Shown here one piece after another: positions 17,471-26,523 of a stretch of DNA of 64,000 bases. The position numbers and the translations under genes were made by a program. Position 1 is the first letter of the stretch. Each line of letters opens with the position of its first letter. The notes under the pieces were generated by a model that saw only the letters and a list, made by a program, of their open reading frames with translations, was not told the origin of the DNA and did no database searches. Origin of the DNA: Bacillus gaemokensis (GTDB taxonomy: Bacteria; Bacillota; Bacilli; Bacillales; Bacillaceae_G); NCBI RefSeq assembly GCF_001590835.1, contig NZ_LTAQ01000023.1:64596-128595 (forward strand), given 5' to 3'.

Positions 17471-17713
17471 ATGTCATTCACATTCATTTTTCTTACTTTC
17501 GTTCTGTTTCTTGTAATCTTAACATTAACTCTCATTTTTATAAACGGTTTAACTTTCTTCAAAACGGTACGACTTTTTTATAAACAGTATAACTTTGTTT
17601 TAAATCAACACCAAAGCGGAATGAAAAGATACAATGCGTACGCGAGAACCATCCAGATTGCGAAAGATACGATTTGCTGTGATGAAAGTATCGGGAAAAT
17701 ACTAGAGGAGTAA
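17471..17713 (+). CDS. Small membrane protein of unknown function
   Basis: 80 residues: one long N-terminal hydrophobic segment (about 4-32) and a basic cytoplasmic tail ending DTICCDESIGKILEE with a CC pair. GAGGAG lies 8 bases before the ATG and 12 bases separate it from the hydrolase gene, so it is the last gene of that operon. I do not recognise the family. Confidence 0.7.
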   Translation: MSFTFIFLTFVLFLVILTLTLIFINGLTFFKTVRLFYKQYNFVLNQHQSGMKRYNAYARTIQIAKDTICCDESIGKILEE

Positions 17714-17730
17714 TACAGAATAATCAAATA

Positions 17731-17779
17731 AACATGGAAGGAAGAAAAGCCTACATTCAACTTTTCTTCCTTCTATGTT
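17731..17779. terminator. Bidirectional terminator
   Basis: Long imperfect stem AACATGGAAGGAAGAAAAG against CTTTTCTTCCTTCTATGTT. It ends the ABM operon and overlaps the 3' end of the convergent DUF3951-like gene. Confidence 0.8.
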
Positions 17780-17930
17780 TATCTTTATGAGACTGCATTG
17801 TTACGGAGTCACAAGGTGTGTAATAGATTTGCGGCGTTGCTTTATTAACAAGCATTGTAAAAGTAATCAAACCAATAATGAAGAAAATAAACAATGTAAA
17901 CAAGATAAAACCTATTGTTAAAAGAATCAT
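17757..17930 (-). CDS. DUF3951-like small membrane protein
   Basis: 57 residues from the ATG at 17930, which has AGGGGTGG upstream. The longer start at 17951 has no RBS. One N-terminal membrane segment is followed by YYTPCDSVTMQSHKDKHRRKKS, which follows the YTPxDxxTxQ pattern of DUF3951. Function unknown. Confidence 0.7.
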   Translation of the reverse strand: MILLTIGFILFTLFIFFIIGLITFTMLVNKATPQIYYTPCDSVTMQSHKDKHRRKKS

Positions 17931-17994
17931 AACACCACCCCTATTTTTCATTCATGATATTACACTTTTCGATATAATATGAGAGGAATCCTTG

Positions 17995-18306
17995 TTATAA
18001 GAACAATCGTAACAAAATAATCACAATCACTCCCGTTAACACCGTTCCTAGTAAACTACGTGTATAGATGGCAACAAGGAATGTCGGTATTGCCGCAATC
18101 AAATAATCCCATTGCATCTTTTCATGCATAAATAACACTTGTGCAAGAAGTGCCGCCAATATAGCAATTGGTATATAACTTAACCATTTTAATCCCCAAT
18201 CTGGAATTTGTATTTTACTAAATACAATGAGAGGTAATAGACGCGGAATTAAAGTAACTACACCTGCTCCAATTAGAAGTAATAACACATCTAACCTTAC
18301 TTCCAT
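17995..18306 (-). CDS. azlD: AzlD family branched-chain amino acid exporter subunit
   Basis: 103 residues, four membrane segments, with TLIPRLLPLIVF near the N-terminus as in AzlD. It overlaps the end of azlC by 10 bases, so the two are co-translated. Family role: together with AzlC it exports branched-chain amino acids or analogues. Confidence 0.88.
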   Translation of the reverse strand: MEVRLDVLLLLIGAGVVTLIPRLLPLIVFSKIQIPDWGLKWLSYIPIAILAALLAQVLFMHEKMQWDYLIAAIPTFLVAIYTRSLLGTVLTGVIVIILLRLFL

Positions 18307-19022
18307 TTCTCAATCACCACCCCAATTGTTGCTGCTACAAGTGTTGCTATAATAACTGCTACGCTGGCTGGTACAAAAAAGTGTGTACCGTATGCAATAA
18401 CAATCGCTACAATAGCAACGCTTAAATGAATTGCCAATTTCGGATGACTGCTTATTAATTGAAGAACAAACAATCCAATAAACATAGCAGGTAATGCATA
18501 ATCCATACCGTATGTATGGGGATCTGGTATCCACTCTCCAAAAATACCACCGATGACATTTGCAATAATCCAGTTTAAATATCCTGTTACATTTAAACCG
18601 AGCATCCACCTCTCACTTAAATATTGTTGTTTCGAAGCTTGCTGCACTGCAAGACCAAATGTCTCATCTGTAATTTGTGAACCGATAATCATATTTTTCA
18701 AAAAAGGAACTTTCGTTAAATAAGGTGCAAGCGCAGCACTCATTAACAAATGACGTAAATTCACAAAAAATACAGTAAAAATAATTGTAGAAGTAGGTGC
18801 CCCGGCGGCGAACATACCAGCCAGTATAAATTGTGAGGAACCTGCATAAATCAAAGTAGACATAAGAGCAATTTCCGCCAATGAAAATCCAGCTGTTTTT
18901 TCAATTACACCGGCGGCAATACCGATACTTAAATAACCGAGAACAGTCGGCAAACAGTCTTTTATACCTTGCCTAAATGTATCGTCAGCTTGTATCGTTA
19001 CCCGTGCCTCAGCCCTATCCAT
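18297..19022 (-). CDS. azlC: AzlC family branched-chain amino acid exporter
   Basis: 241 residues from the ATG at 19022. A longer in-frame reading exists, but GGAGG sits 7 bases before this ATG, which overlaps the stop of the upstream regulator gene as TAATG. Motifs: GIKDCLPTVLGYLSIGIAAG, IYAGSSQFILAGM and FFVNLRHLLMSAALAPYL, all diagnostic of AzlC. Polytopic membrane protein. Operon order is trmB-like regulator, azlC, azlD. Confidence 0.9.
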   Translation of the reverse strand: MDRAEARVTIQADDTFRQGIKDCLPTVLGYLSIGIAAGVIEKTAGFSLAEIALMSTLIYAGSSQFILAGMFAAGAPTSTIIFTVFFVNLRHLLMSAALAPYLTKVPFLKNMIIGSQITDETFGLAVQQASKQQYLSERWMLGLNVTGYLNWIIANVIGGIFGEWIPDPHTYGMDYALPAMFIGLFVLQLISSHPKLAIHLSVAIVAIVIAYGTHFFVPASVAVIIATLVAATIGVVIEKWK

Positions 19023-19849
19023 TAATCTTCCTCCTTTTCTTGCACAAACCGTTTCCCCGTTACAACATGAACCAAGTCTGTATTCCCACGCCATAGTGCG
19101 TCTAACTTATCAGGACCGAACTCTTGTGTAATTTCTTCGACCATAATGTCATGCCGGACATATTCTGTTGCGACAAGAACTAGTGCCGGATCGTACGTTG
19201 TTACAGCCCATGAGGTACTATTATCTGAAAAGTTAGCAATCAGCACTTCTTTCCCGTCTCGTGCAACCACGGTTAAATGCCCACCCATCCGCTCTTTCAC
19301 AACATCTGGCGTCATATAATTATGATGAAACGTCGTGCCAATATTCGTATGAGGCGCACCAAAAAGAATAGAGAATATATGTACACCTTCTCGCTCTTTG
19401 CTTTGAATAAGCGCCTCCAGCTCAATCACTTGCTGTTCCCACACAGAAATCCATAGTTCTTCTTCAGCTCTTTCAATAATATTACGAATTTCTTTCAAAA
19501 TGCGTTCATCAGTGCGAATATGAGAGATTACATCTACTTGGCGTTCTTGCTCTAAACAATTTAACTTTTGATCAAGGAAATCAAATGATTTTTCAAAATC
19601 CTTTCTCATTCGGTTCACTAATTCAGTTGCAGACACTGGAACATATTTAACTGGTTCTGAAGGTACTAAATGTACTGCCCCCTTATCCATCAATTTACCT
19701 AATACTTCATAAATCATGGACCGTGGTACACCAGTTTGTTTACTTATTTCATAACCGGTTGCTGGATAATGCTTTAATAAACCAATATATGCTTTGCACT
19801 CATATTGAGAAAAACCTAATTTCTGTAGTTCCTTCATGACTTCATCCAT
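19022..19849 (-). CDS. TrmB family transcriptional regulator
   Basis: 275 residues. The N-terminal winged HTH (about 1-70) is LGFSQYECKAYIGLLKHYPATGYEISKQTGVPRSMIYEVLGKL, the TrmB signature. A coiled linker comes next, then the PLD-like effector domain (about 110-250). It stops inside the azlC start (TAATG). In this position it probably controls amino acid export rather than sugar uptake, the usual TrmB role; that is inference from context. Confidence 0.87.
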   Translation of the reverse strand: MDEVMKELQKLGFSQYECKAYIGLLKHYPATGYEISKQTGVPRSMIYEVLGKLMDKGAVHLVPSEPVKYVPVSATELVNRMRKDFEKSFDFLDQKLNCLEQERQVDVISHIRTDERILKEIRNIIERAEEELWISVWEQQVIELEALIQSKEREGVHIFSILFGAPHTNIGTTFHHNYMTPDVVKERMGGHLTVVARDGKEVLIANFSDNSTSWAVTTYDPALVLVATEYVRHDIMVEEITQEFGPDKLDALWRGNTDLVHVVTGKRFVQEKEED

Positions 19850-19887
19850 TGCAATCCCTCACTTCACTATGAATCCATTATTTATAT

Positions 19888-20601
19888 TTATTGAACAGCC
19901 CGTACTTCAAAACGACGATTTTGCTTTCCCTTGCTTTTCACTTTATCGATAACAAGAGAGCCAATTTCATTTGTATTTTTAACATGTGTCCCTCCGCATG
20001 CTTGCTCATCGATATCTTGAATCGTTACAATGCGAATTTCTTGGATAGTAGGTGGTAGAAGATTGATTGCTGTTTTAATCATTCCTGCGGCTTTTTCTGC
20101 TTCTTCGCGGCTTATCATTTTAGTGGAAATTTCTTTGTCTTTCTGGATCAATTGATTCGTCTCTGCTTCAATTTCAGCAACTTGTTCACTCGTTAGCTCC
20201 TGTAATTCGTTAAAGTCAATACGTGCCTTATCAGGATAGATTTGATTCCCTGTACATAATGCACCGTATTTTTCATATACTACTGCACCAATAAGATGTA
20301 GCAATGAATGGTGACGCATTAAGTTATGACGACGTTCCCAATCAATTTCTAACTGAACCGGCCCAACCTTGAGACGCGCTCCATCTTTCACATAGTGAAC
20401 AATTTCTCCTTGTTCTTTCTTTACTTTTACAACTTCAAACGTATACTCACCTTGTGTAATTACACCTGTATCACACTCTTGTCCTCCGCCAGTTGGATAA
20501 AAAATCGTTTCCTTCACAAATACTCTATCCCCATCAACTTTCGTTACCTTTGTTTGGCAGCTTTTCCTGTACGCATCCTGCAAAAACAATGCTTCTGTCA
20601 T
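19888..20601 (-). CDS. Alanyl-tRNA editing protein AlaX
   Basis: 237 residues. A free-standing editing domain of alanyl-tRNA synthetase: zinc ligands HHSLLH (His98, His102) and CGGTH (Cys200, His204), plus FYPTGGGQ (35-41) and the glycine motif before the HxxxH. It hydrolyses Ser-tRNA(Ala) (and perhaps Gly-tRNA(Ala)) in the cytoplasm. Length fits AlaX-M. It lies 38 bases upstream of the TrmB gene on the same strand, so co-transcription is possible. Confidence 0.9.
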   Translation of the reverse strand: MTEALFLQDAYRKSCQTKVTKVDGDRVFVKETIFYPTGGGQECDTGVITQGEYTFEVVKVKKEQGEIVHYVKDGARLKVGPVQLEIDWERRHNLMRHHSLLHLIGAVVYEKYGALCTGNQIYPDKARIDFNELQELTSEQVAEIEAETNQLIQKDKEISTKMISREEAEKAAGMIKTAINLLPPTIQEIRIVTIQDIDEQACGGTHVKNTNEIGSLVIDKVKSKGKQNRRFEVRAVQ

Positions 20602-20748
20602 GTTCCCACCCCTTTAGTAGTTATTGTTATACCTACTAATATAAAAAGAAAAATATGGATAGTCAATAAAATTCCGAATTTTAATTTAATTACCAAAAAA
20701 CTATCTTTTGGATAGAGATGAAAAATTTATTTAATATTGATAAAAAAC

Positions 20749-20787
20749 AAAGAGTCATACTACCTCTGAATGGGAGTATAACTCTTT
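20749..20787 (-). terminator. Terminator of the XRE-cupin regulator gene
   Basis: Stem AGAGTCATACTACC / GGGAGTATAACTCT with mismatches; A-rich on the left (20742-20748). Confidence 0.75.
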
Positions 20788-20835
20788 TGAGTTGTTTAAT
20801 TATCGCTAATTAAACTCGAATCTGTAAAAGATTTG

Positions 20836-21390
20836 TTAGTTTGGATAATGTATTGTCATACTTAATCGAGTTAATGTTTCTCCAGAATTATAATATATGT
20901 GAGGCCTATCAGCCCTAAACCTGATTGAATCACCACTTTTTAATTTATATTGAGATTCACTGACTTGAATCGTTACTTCTCCATCAAAAACAGTAATAAA
21001 TTCCTCAGCTCCCTCTCTATGAGAATTAGAACTTAACCTCCCTTCTTTTTCAATTTCAACAGAGTAAACTTCAAAGCGCCTATCTTCTTGGAAGGGAAAA
21101 GAAGGATATACTCTATACCTTCCATTGTCTTCAGATAATACCTGAATTTCATTTCTTAACACAACTTTCGTATCAGGCTGCGGATTATTGATGAGGGAAG
21201 TAAAGGAAATCTTTAAGCCATTTGCTATTTTCCAAATTGTTGTAAGGGTTGGACTTGACTCTCCCCTTTCGATTTGTCCTATCATCGTTTTGCTTACTCC
21301 ACTTAATTGAGAGACCTTTTCCAAACTTAATTTTTCCTTCTCTCTAATCGCTTTTAAATTTCTTGCAAGAATAAGATGAATTTCCTCCAT
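20836..21390 (-). CDS. XRE family regulator with C-terminal cupin
   Basis: 184 residues. HTH at about 8-62 (LSLEKVSQLSGVSKTMIGQIERGESSPTLTTIWKIANGL). Cupin at 105-180 with HREGAEEFITVFDGEVTI and RFRADRPHIYYNSGE. This is the architecture of small-molecule-sensing repressors. It diverges from a LysE-type exporter 115 bases away, so it probably controls amino acid export. Confidence 0.88.
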   Translation of the reverse strand: MEEIHLILARNLKAIREKEKLSLEKVSQLSGVSKTMIGQIERGESSPTLTTIWKIANGLKISFTSLINNPQPDTKVVLRNEIQVLSEDNGRYRVYPSFPFQEDRRFEVYSVEIEKEGRLSSNSHREGAEEFITVFDGEVTIQVSESQYKLKSGDSIRFRADRPHIYYNSGETLTRLSMTIHYPN

Positions 21391-21504
21391 AAACTCACTC
21401 CTATACCATTTACAATATAACGACCATTATGTATAATAAAAAGCACAACGTTATATTGTTCATTTTGGACATTATAACATACATTATGAAAAGGAGGTTC
21501 AAAA

Positions 21505-22089
21505 ATGCCTTTGTTTTCATTTTTGTTATTTGTTTTTATTACTAGTTTTACTCCAGGTCCCAACAATATCATGGCAATGACGTTTGCGAATAACCATGGA
21601 TTGAAAAAAACAATTACATTTTGTTTAGGAGTAGGTGTCGGATTTTTTGTTATTACATTATTGTGTAGTTTTTTTAACATCATACTTACAAGTGCTATGC
21701 CAGTAATTGAATTTCCTTTGACCGTTTTTGGTGTAGGTTATATGTTATATTTAGCTTTTAAAATATTTACCAGTAAAGATAATGACGATGGTAATGATAA
21801 AGGGAATAGAAACTTTTTCTTAATAGGTATCTTGTTACAATTTATTAATCCAAAAGGTATTCTTTTTGGAATTACAGTAGTAGCAACCTTCATTCTTCCC
21901 TATTACAATTCATATTTCAGCTATCTTCTTTTTTCATTATTTTTAGGAATGGTTGGTGTAATGAGTACATTTAGTTGGAGTCTATTTGGTTCGATTTTTC
22001 AAAAACTCTTATTACAATACAGAAAACAGTTTAATATCATTATGGCAGTTTTATTGGTATACAGTGCTTTTTCAATTATCATAAAATAA
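21505..22089 (+). CDS. LysE/RhtB family amino acid exporter
   Basis: 194 residues, six membrane segments. N-terminal FTPGPNNIMAMTFANNHG is the LysE/RhtB signature, with INPKGILFGITVVATFI in the middle. AAAGGAGG is 8 bases upstream. It faces an XRE-cupin regulator, the common arrangement for inducible exporters. Substrate not predictable. Confidence 0.88.
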   Translation: MPLFSFLLFVFITSFTPGPNNIMAMTFANNHGLKKTITFCLGVGVGFFVITLLCSFFNIILTSAMPVIEFPLTVFGVGYMLYLAFKIFTSKDNDDGNDKGNRNFFLIGILLQFINPKGILFGITVVATFILPYYNSYFSYLLFSLFLGMVGVMSTFSWSLFGSIFQKLLLQYRKQFNIIMAVLLVYSAFSIIIK

Positions 22090-22123
22090 ATATGTAAAAA
22101 AAATGTTTTTTTAAAAGAAAGAA

Positions 22124-22168
22124 GTGACTCTATTTGGTCGTTAATTGCGGTCTATTGAGTCACCTTTT
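22124..22168 (+). terminator. Terminator of the LysE-type gene
   Basis: Stem GTGACTC / GAGTCAC with a 26-base loop, followed by CTTTT. Confidence 0.6.
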
Positions 22169-22229
22169 CCACATTATCACAAATCTACACCTTCTTCTAG
22201 GAGAGAGCAATTCATTCCTTTCTCTATAA

Positions 22230-22276
22230 AAAATAAGCCTGTAATAGAGAGACTTTCTTTCACTCTATTACAGGCT
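22230..22276 (-). terminator. Terminator of the NUDIX gene
   Basis: Perfect 14-bp stem AGCCTGTAATAGAG / CTCTATTACAGGCT with an A-run on the left that is a U-tract on the minus strand. Confidence 0.88.
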
Positions 22277-22310
22277 ATGACATAAAACATTTCAATCATA
22301 TACAGTAGCG

Positions 22311-22760
22311 CTAAATCCGTAAAGCGTTTACCGGATTAAAAATACCAGTTCCACTTTTTTTGTATTCTTTCAAAGCATTTTGTAAAGTTAATGCCAATGG
22401 GGAAGGAAGACACTCTAATGAAAACCATCCAATTTCATCAATCGCATGTTTTTCCAGATTTTCCGCTCTTCCATTTTTTACTTTTGCAATATAGGTTGGA
22501 CATATCCAATGTGCATCCTCTTCACTTAAAATATGATTCGTTACACATAATAACGATATAATTTCAATCTCTAATCCTACTTCTTCTTGAATTTCCCTCA
22601 CTACTGTGTCTTCTACCGTTTCCATCCATTCTACTTTTCCACCAGGTAAACTCCAGTGTCCTTTTTCCGGTGCTTTTTTCCGTAGCACCAGAAGTAATTC
22701 ATTTCGTTCATTTAAAATAAACGCTCCAACTCCAACACGCGGATGTAATTGTTGCTTCAT
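22311..22760 (-). CDS. NUDIX hydrolase
   Basis: 149 residues. The Nudix box is complete at about 40-62: GGKVEWMETVEDTVVREIQE, then EVGLEI. It hydrolyses a nucleoside diphosphate linked to another moiety; the upstream RVGVGAFILNE and HWSLPGG resemble ADP-ribose or 8-oxo-dGTP pyrophosphatases. RBS GGGAGG. Monocistronic with its own terminator. Confidence 0.88.
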   Translation of the reverse strand: MKQQLHPRVGVGAFILNERNELLLVLRKKAPEKGHWSLPGGKVEWMETVEDTVVREIQEEVGLEIEIISLLCVTNHILSEEDAHWICPTYIAKVKNGRAENLEKHAIDEIGWFSLECLPSPLALTLQNALKEYKKSGTGIFNPVNALRI

Positions 22761-22875
22761 AGGAATTTCCCTCCTTAACTTGCATCCTTCTATTTCTACT
22801 TTTTTAATTTTAACATGAAAATAAAAAGAGTAATTTTCTATTAGCTTCTTAAAAACCCATAGAAAATTACTTCCT

Positions 22876-23766
22876 TTATTTCATAGACATCATTTGTTCT
22901 CTTCTATCCATTTTGTTATGCTGATCCAAATATTGTTTACATACATTCACAAAAGACGGTAATGTCCTTATTTGTTCAATATCAGAGCTTTCAATAAAAC
23001 CAGTCATTTGCTTCGTCATTTCATTCATACTAGTAAGAAGTTCTTCCTTTTCATATTTCAATTTCTCATTTTCCGCACGAAGATTTTGAATTTCTTGCTG
23101 CACGTCTTGTTTAGAATTTTCCTTTGCACGCCCAGCTGCCATACTAGAAAGCTTATATATCCCCTCCATAAATTGATATAGTTCTTGTTTTTCTCCTTGT
23201 ACACCGATTGTTTCAAAATTATCGACAATCCCTGATAACATAGTAACTAAATTGGTTTCTGTATTTTCAAGATGAGTTACTATTTCCTTTGTATCATTCC
23301 GATTTTCATCAACATCATTTTCTAATCCATGTTTTCTCTTACGCCCAGGCTTCCCTTTTTTTATATTTTCAAATGGTAATTCTTGTTTTTTTAATTTATA
23401 ATACGTATTCTGCAATTGACTTTCCGTTTTCGGAAACAATTGTAAGTTCTCTTTACTAATCGCCTCCGAAGTATCCGCAATATTTAAATCATAGCGCTGA
23501 CAAAACTGATACGTAGCATATAATAATTCCAATTCTGATTTTAACCACATAATTTGCGATTGTACATATGCTAATATCCCGCCCATTTTTTCAATATCTC
23601 TTTGAAAGGCTACCATTTTATTATATAAATCCATTAACTCATCATATGTTACATGGAATTGCTTCTCTATTTTTCTACATTCTTCTTGTACTTTCCGAAG
23701 GTTCCTTATTTCATTTGCTATATTTTTCAAAAGACTTAGTACATGAATTGCCGTTTGTTGATACAT
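22876..23766 (-). CDS. Coiled-coil protein with a basic GRKRK motif
   Basis: 296 residues from the ATG at 23766. Almost wholly helical: a coiled coil at about 15-75, a middle part, then the basic stretch KKGKPGRKRKHG (about 136-147), which looks like an AT-hook or nuclear-type DNA-binding patch, and a leucine-zipper-like coil late (EIQNLRAENEKLKYEKEELL). No signal or membrane segment. I do not recognise the family; the composition suggests a DNA- or RNA-binding structural protein. Confidence 0.65.
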   Translation of the reverse strand: MYQQTAIHVLSLLKNIANEIRNLRKVQEECRKIEKQFHVTYDELMDLYNKMVAFQRDIEKMGGILAYVQSQIMWLKSELELLYATYQFCQRYDLNIADTSEAISKENLQLFPKTESQLQNTYYKLKKQELPFENIKKGKPGRKRKHGLENDVDENRNDTKEIVTHLENTETNLVTMLSGIVDNFETIGVQGEKQELYQFMEGIYKLSSMAAGRAKENSKQDVQQEIQNLRAENEKLKYEKEELLTSMNEMTKQMTGFIESSDIEQIRTLPSFVNVCKQYLDQHNKMDRREQMMSMK

Positions 23767-23943
23767 GGTATTCCCGCCCTTCTCACCATTTTGCAATTTT
23801 TATATTCTCCCTGTCTTTTGTAAAAATAAAAAATATTATAAAAATATTTTACAATATTTCTAAATTATCCGTCAAATCAACTTAAATTGACACATTCTAT
23901 TTTTATATTAAGATTAGTTTATAGAAATACGAGGGGGATCTAT

Positions 23944-24546
23944 ATGGAACATAACATTTTAAAAGTCATTGCACTAGCAGAAAAGTTAAAATATGAAATG
24001 AGACACAGTTGGCTCTCAAACGGGCGTCAGGAAAGTGTTGCCGAACATACTTGGCGTATGTCACTCATGGCTATTTTGGTTCAACCGTATTTAGATAAAA
24101 ACGTAAATATGGAAAAACTATTAAAGATGGTTATTATTCATGATCTTGTAGAAGCAGAGGCTGGTGATATTCCCGCTTTTGATACAATGAATAGTGAAGA
24201 ATTACAACTAAAAAAACAAGAAAATGAACAAAAAGCAATTTTAAACATTAAACATACACTAGACGGTTCTCTCGGAGAAGAGTTGTATGATTTATGGATG
24301 GAATTTGAAGCAAAAGAAACATACGAGGCGAAAGTAGCAAATGCTCTCGATAAACTGGAAGTAAAAATTCAGCATAACGAAGCTGACATTGATACATGGC
24401 TTCCAATTGAACATAAAATGACATTCCAAGTTGCGAAACATACAGACTTTGACTCTTTCTTATCAAAATTACAAAAGATTATTGAACAAGAAGGCGAAAA
24501 AAAATTAATTGCTGCCGGCATTGATGTCGAGGCATGCAAACAGTAA
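23944..24546 (+). CDS. HD domain protein, 5'-deoxynucleotidase YfbR-like
   Basis: 200 residues from the ATG at 23944 (GAGGGGG upstream; the longer reading has no RBS). HD-domain metal ligands: His35 in SVAEHTWRMS, His66-Asp67 in IIHDLVEAEAGDIP, and a late Asp in ANALDKLEVKIQH. This matches the YfbR/HDDC2 group, which dephosphorylates deoxyribonucleoside 5'-monophosphates. Monocistronic. Confidence 0.87.
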   Translation: MEHNILKVIALAEKLKYEMRHSWLSNGRQESVAEHTWRMSLMAILVQPYLDKNVNMEKLLKMVIIHDLVEAEAGDIPAFDTMNSEELQLKKQENEQKAILNIKHTLDGSLGEELYDLWMEFEAKETYEAKVANALDKLEVKIQHNEADIDTWLPIEHKMTFQVAKHTDFDSFLSKLQKIIEQEGEKKLIAAGIDVEACKQ

Positions 24547-24575
24547 CAGTTCATCCACGATGAGCTGTTTTTTCA
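24545..24575 (+). terminator. Terminator of the HD gene
   Basis: AACAGTTCATC / GATGAGCTGTT around CAC, followed by TTTT. It begins inside the stop codon. Confidence 0.85.
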
Positions 24576-24680
24576 TACTTTTGTATGAGATACCTCCACT
24601 CTTTTTATCGATTTCATTTAGAAATATAAAGAATACAATTATAAATAAGAACTACATTTTAATTACTAGGAGGATTATTT

Positions 24681-25157
24681 ATGATTAAAGGATTATACGA
24701 AGCACATCTCCCCGTTCATAATCTAGAAGTATCCATACCATTCTATGAATCATTGGGATTAAAACTATATAAAAGATATGAAGATACTGCCTTCTTTTGG
24801 ATTGTAAAAGAACAAAGTTGGCTCGGGCTTTGGGAAGGAGAAGAATATAAAACTCCATATCATCCCTCTCTTCGGCATCTTGCTTTTCAAGTAGACTTCG
24901 AGTTTCTTTACACATCTGTTCAGTGGCTTCAAGACAGAAATATTGAACCGGTTCCATTTGGTAATCGAAATACGATTGAACCTTTTGTTCGCCCTAATCA
25001 AGGAAATGCTTCTGTCTATTTTAAAGATCCAGACCATAATAGTATTGAGTTTATTAGTTTCCTTAAAGTTCCTGATAAACTAAAACATATTACAAAGAAA
25101 CTTTCTTTAGAAGAATGGAATAAGCTTTCACAATCCCATTTACGAAAGGAAAGCTAA
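24681..25157 (+). CDS. VOC family (glyoxalase/bleomycin-resistance fold) protein
   Basis: 158 residues, two beta-alpha-beta-beta-beta modules: LYEAHLPVHNLEVSIPFYESLGL at the start and SVYFKDPDHNSIEFISF at the end of the second module, with the metal-site His and Glu of the fold. RBS AGGAGGA. Only 6 bases separate it from an MFS gene, so the two probably form a resistance or detoxification operon. Confidence 0.88.
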   Translation: MIKGLYEAHLPVHNLEVSIPFYESLGLKLYKRYEDTAFFWIVKEQSWLGLWEGEEYKTPYHPSLRHLAFQVDFEFLYTSVQWLQDRNIEPVPFGNRNTIEPFVRPNQGNASVYFKDPDHNSIEFISFLKVPDKLKHITKKLSLEEWNKLSQSHLRKES

Positions 25158-25163
25158 TTCCTT

Positions 25164-26396
25164 ATGCCATCACATTCTCTTACATATCGTCAACTTCTCA
25201 AACATAACAGTGAATTTAAGAAACTATTTTATGCCCAAACATTAAGTGTGCTCGGAGATTGGTTTCACACTATCGCATTGTTAACATTCGTCTATAGTGC
25301 CACTCAATCTCCATTCATGCTTGCATTAACCTTTATGAGCAAAAGTGTACCGCAACTTCTTCTCAGCCCTTTTATTGGTGCAATTGTAGATCGCTTTTCG
25401 AAAAAGAAAATTATGATTTTGGCTGATGTTTTACGAGGAGTCATTGTTCTTACATATTTGTTAGTATTCTACAAAATTGAAATTATTTTTATCGCTAATA
25501 TACTACTAGCCATCCTTTCTTCCCTATTTAGTCCTGCAAAACAAGCATCTATAAAGAGCATTGTAAAACAAGATCATTTAGTAACTGCAAACTCTCTTTC
25601 TGGTACAATGGATGGTTTTATGGCTATCATGGGTGCTTCACTGGGTGGTATGACTGCTCAAATGATGAATGTGGAAGCCGCTTTTTTCATCAATAGTGTT
25701 TCTTTCTTCATTTCGGCATTACTCATTTATAAAACAAAAATTCTTTCTTATGAAGCTGCTAAAACGAAAAAAGCATTTTTCACCGATATGAAAGAAGGCT
25801 TTACATATATTTTAAATCAAAAAATTATCCTTACTTTAATCCTTATCGGTATTTCATGGGGCATTATTGGCGGTGCTTACCAACTGCTTTTAACAATATA
25901 TGCAGAAAGCATCTTTCACGTAGGAAATAATGGCATAGGTATACTATATGCTGTTCAAGGTGCAGGTCTTATGATTGGTAGTCTATTTGTAAACCACTAT
26001 ATTAGTTCAAACGAAAATAGAATGAAGAAAGCATTTGGCTTGGCTTATTTGTGGCAAGGGATTTTCTTTCTCTGCTTCGTTCTATCCGATCAACTTATTA
26101 TCGGCATAATTACATTACTAGGAATGAGAATTGCTGGAGGAATTATTATTCCCCTCGATACAACCTTATTACAAACCTATACGAAAGAAAGTATGGTTGG
26201 CAAAGTTTTTTCGTTTCATTATTCTATTTACGGATCCCTTATGCAACTCTCTATGTTTATTACAGGATGGCTTTTAGAAACGGTTTCTCCTCAAACGATT
26301 GGTAGCTTTTTAGCCATATGTTGTATTTTCGTTAGTCTTATATGGATTTTTCTCTTTTATAGTGGAAAACTCAATGAACCAAAAAAGGTAGCATGA
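25164..26396 (+). CDS. MFS transporter (MFS_3, drug-efflux-like)
   Basis: 410 residues, twelve membrane segments. LSVLGDWFHTIALLTFVY at the start and SPFIGAIVDRFSKKKIMI in loop 2-3 are typical of MFS_3 exporters of the macrolide-efflux kind. It is cotranscribed with the VOC gene. The terminator overlaps its 3' end. Second of three such pumps in the window. Confidence 0.88.
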   Translation: MPSHSLTYRQLLKHNSEFKKLFYAQTLSVLGDWFHTIALLTFVYSATQSPFMLALTFMSKSVPQLLLSPFIGAIVDRFSKKKIMILADVLRGVIVLTYLLVFYKIEIIFIANILLAILSSLFSPAKQASIKSIVKQDHLVTANSLSGTMDGFMAIMGASLGGMTAQMMNVEAAFFINSVSFFISALLIYKTKILSYEAAKTKKAFFTDMKEGFTYILNQKIILTLILIGISWGIIGGAYQLLLTIYAESIFHVGNNGIGILYAVQGAGLMIGSLFVNHYISSNENRMKKAFGLAYLWQGIFFLCFVLSDQLIIGIITLLGMRIAGGIIIPLDTTLLQTYTKESMVGKVFSFHYSIYGSLMQLSMFITGWLLETVSPQTIGSFLAICCIFVSLIWIFLFYSGKLNEPKKVA

Positions 26397-26418
26397 GGAT
26401 ATATATGCTATCTTTTTT
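26381..26418 (+). terminator. Terminator of the VOC/MFS operon
   Basis: AAAAAAGGTAGCAT / ATGCTATCTTTTTT around a GAGGATAT-type loop. It overlaps the stop codon. Confidence 0.88.
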
Positions 26419-26523
26419 GGTTGCTCTATGTCGAAAAACGTATTAAAAAAGCGAATTTCTTTTATTTACGTACTAATTATTTAGAATGTACAATTATTTT
26501 AGATTAATAAACGAGGAGGTTTT

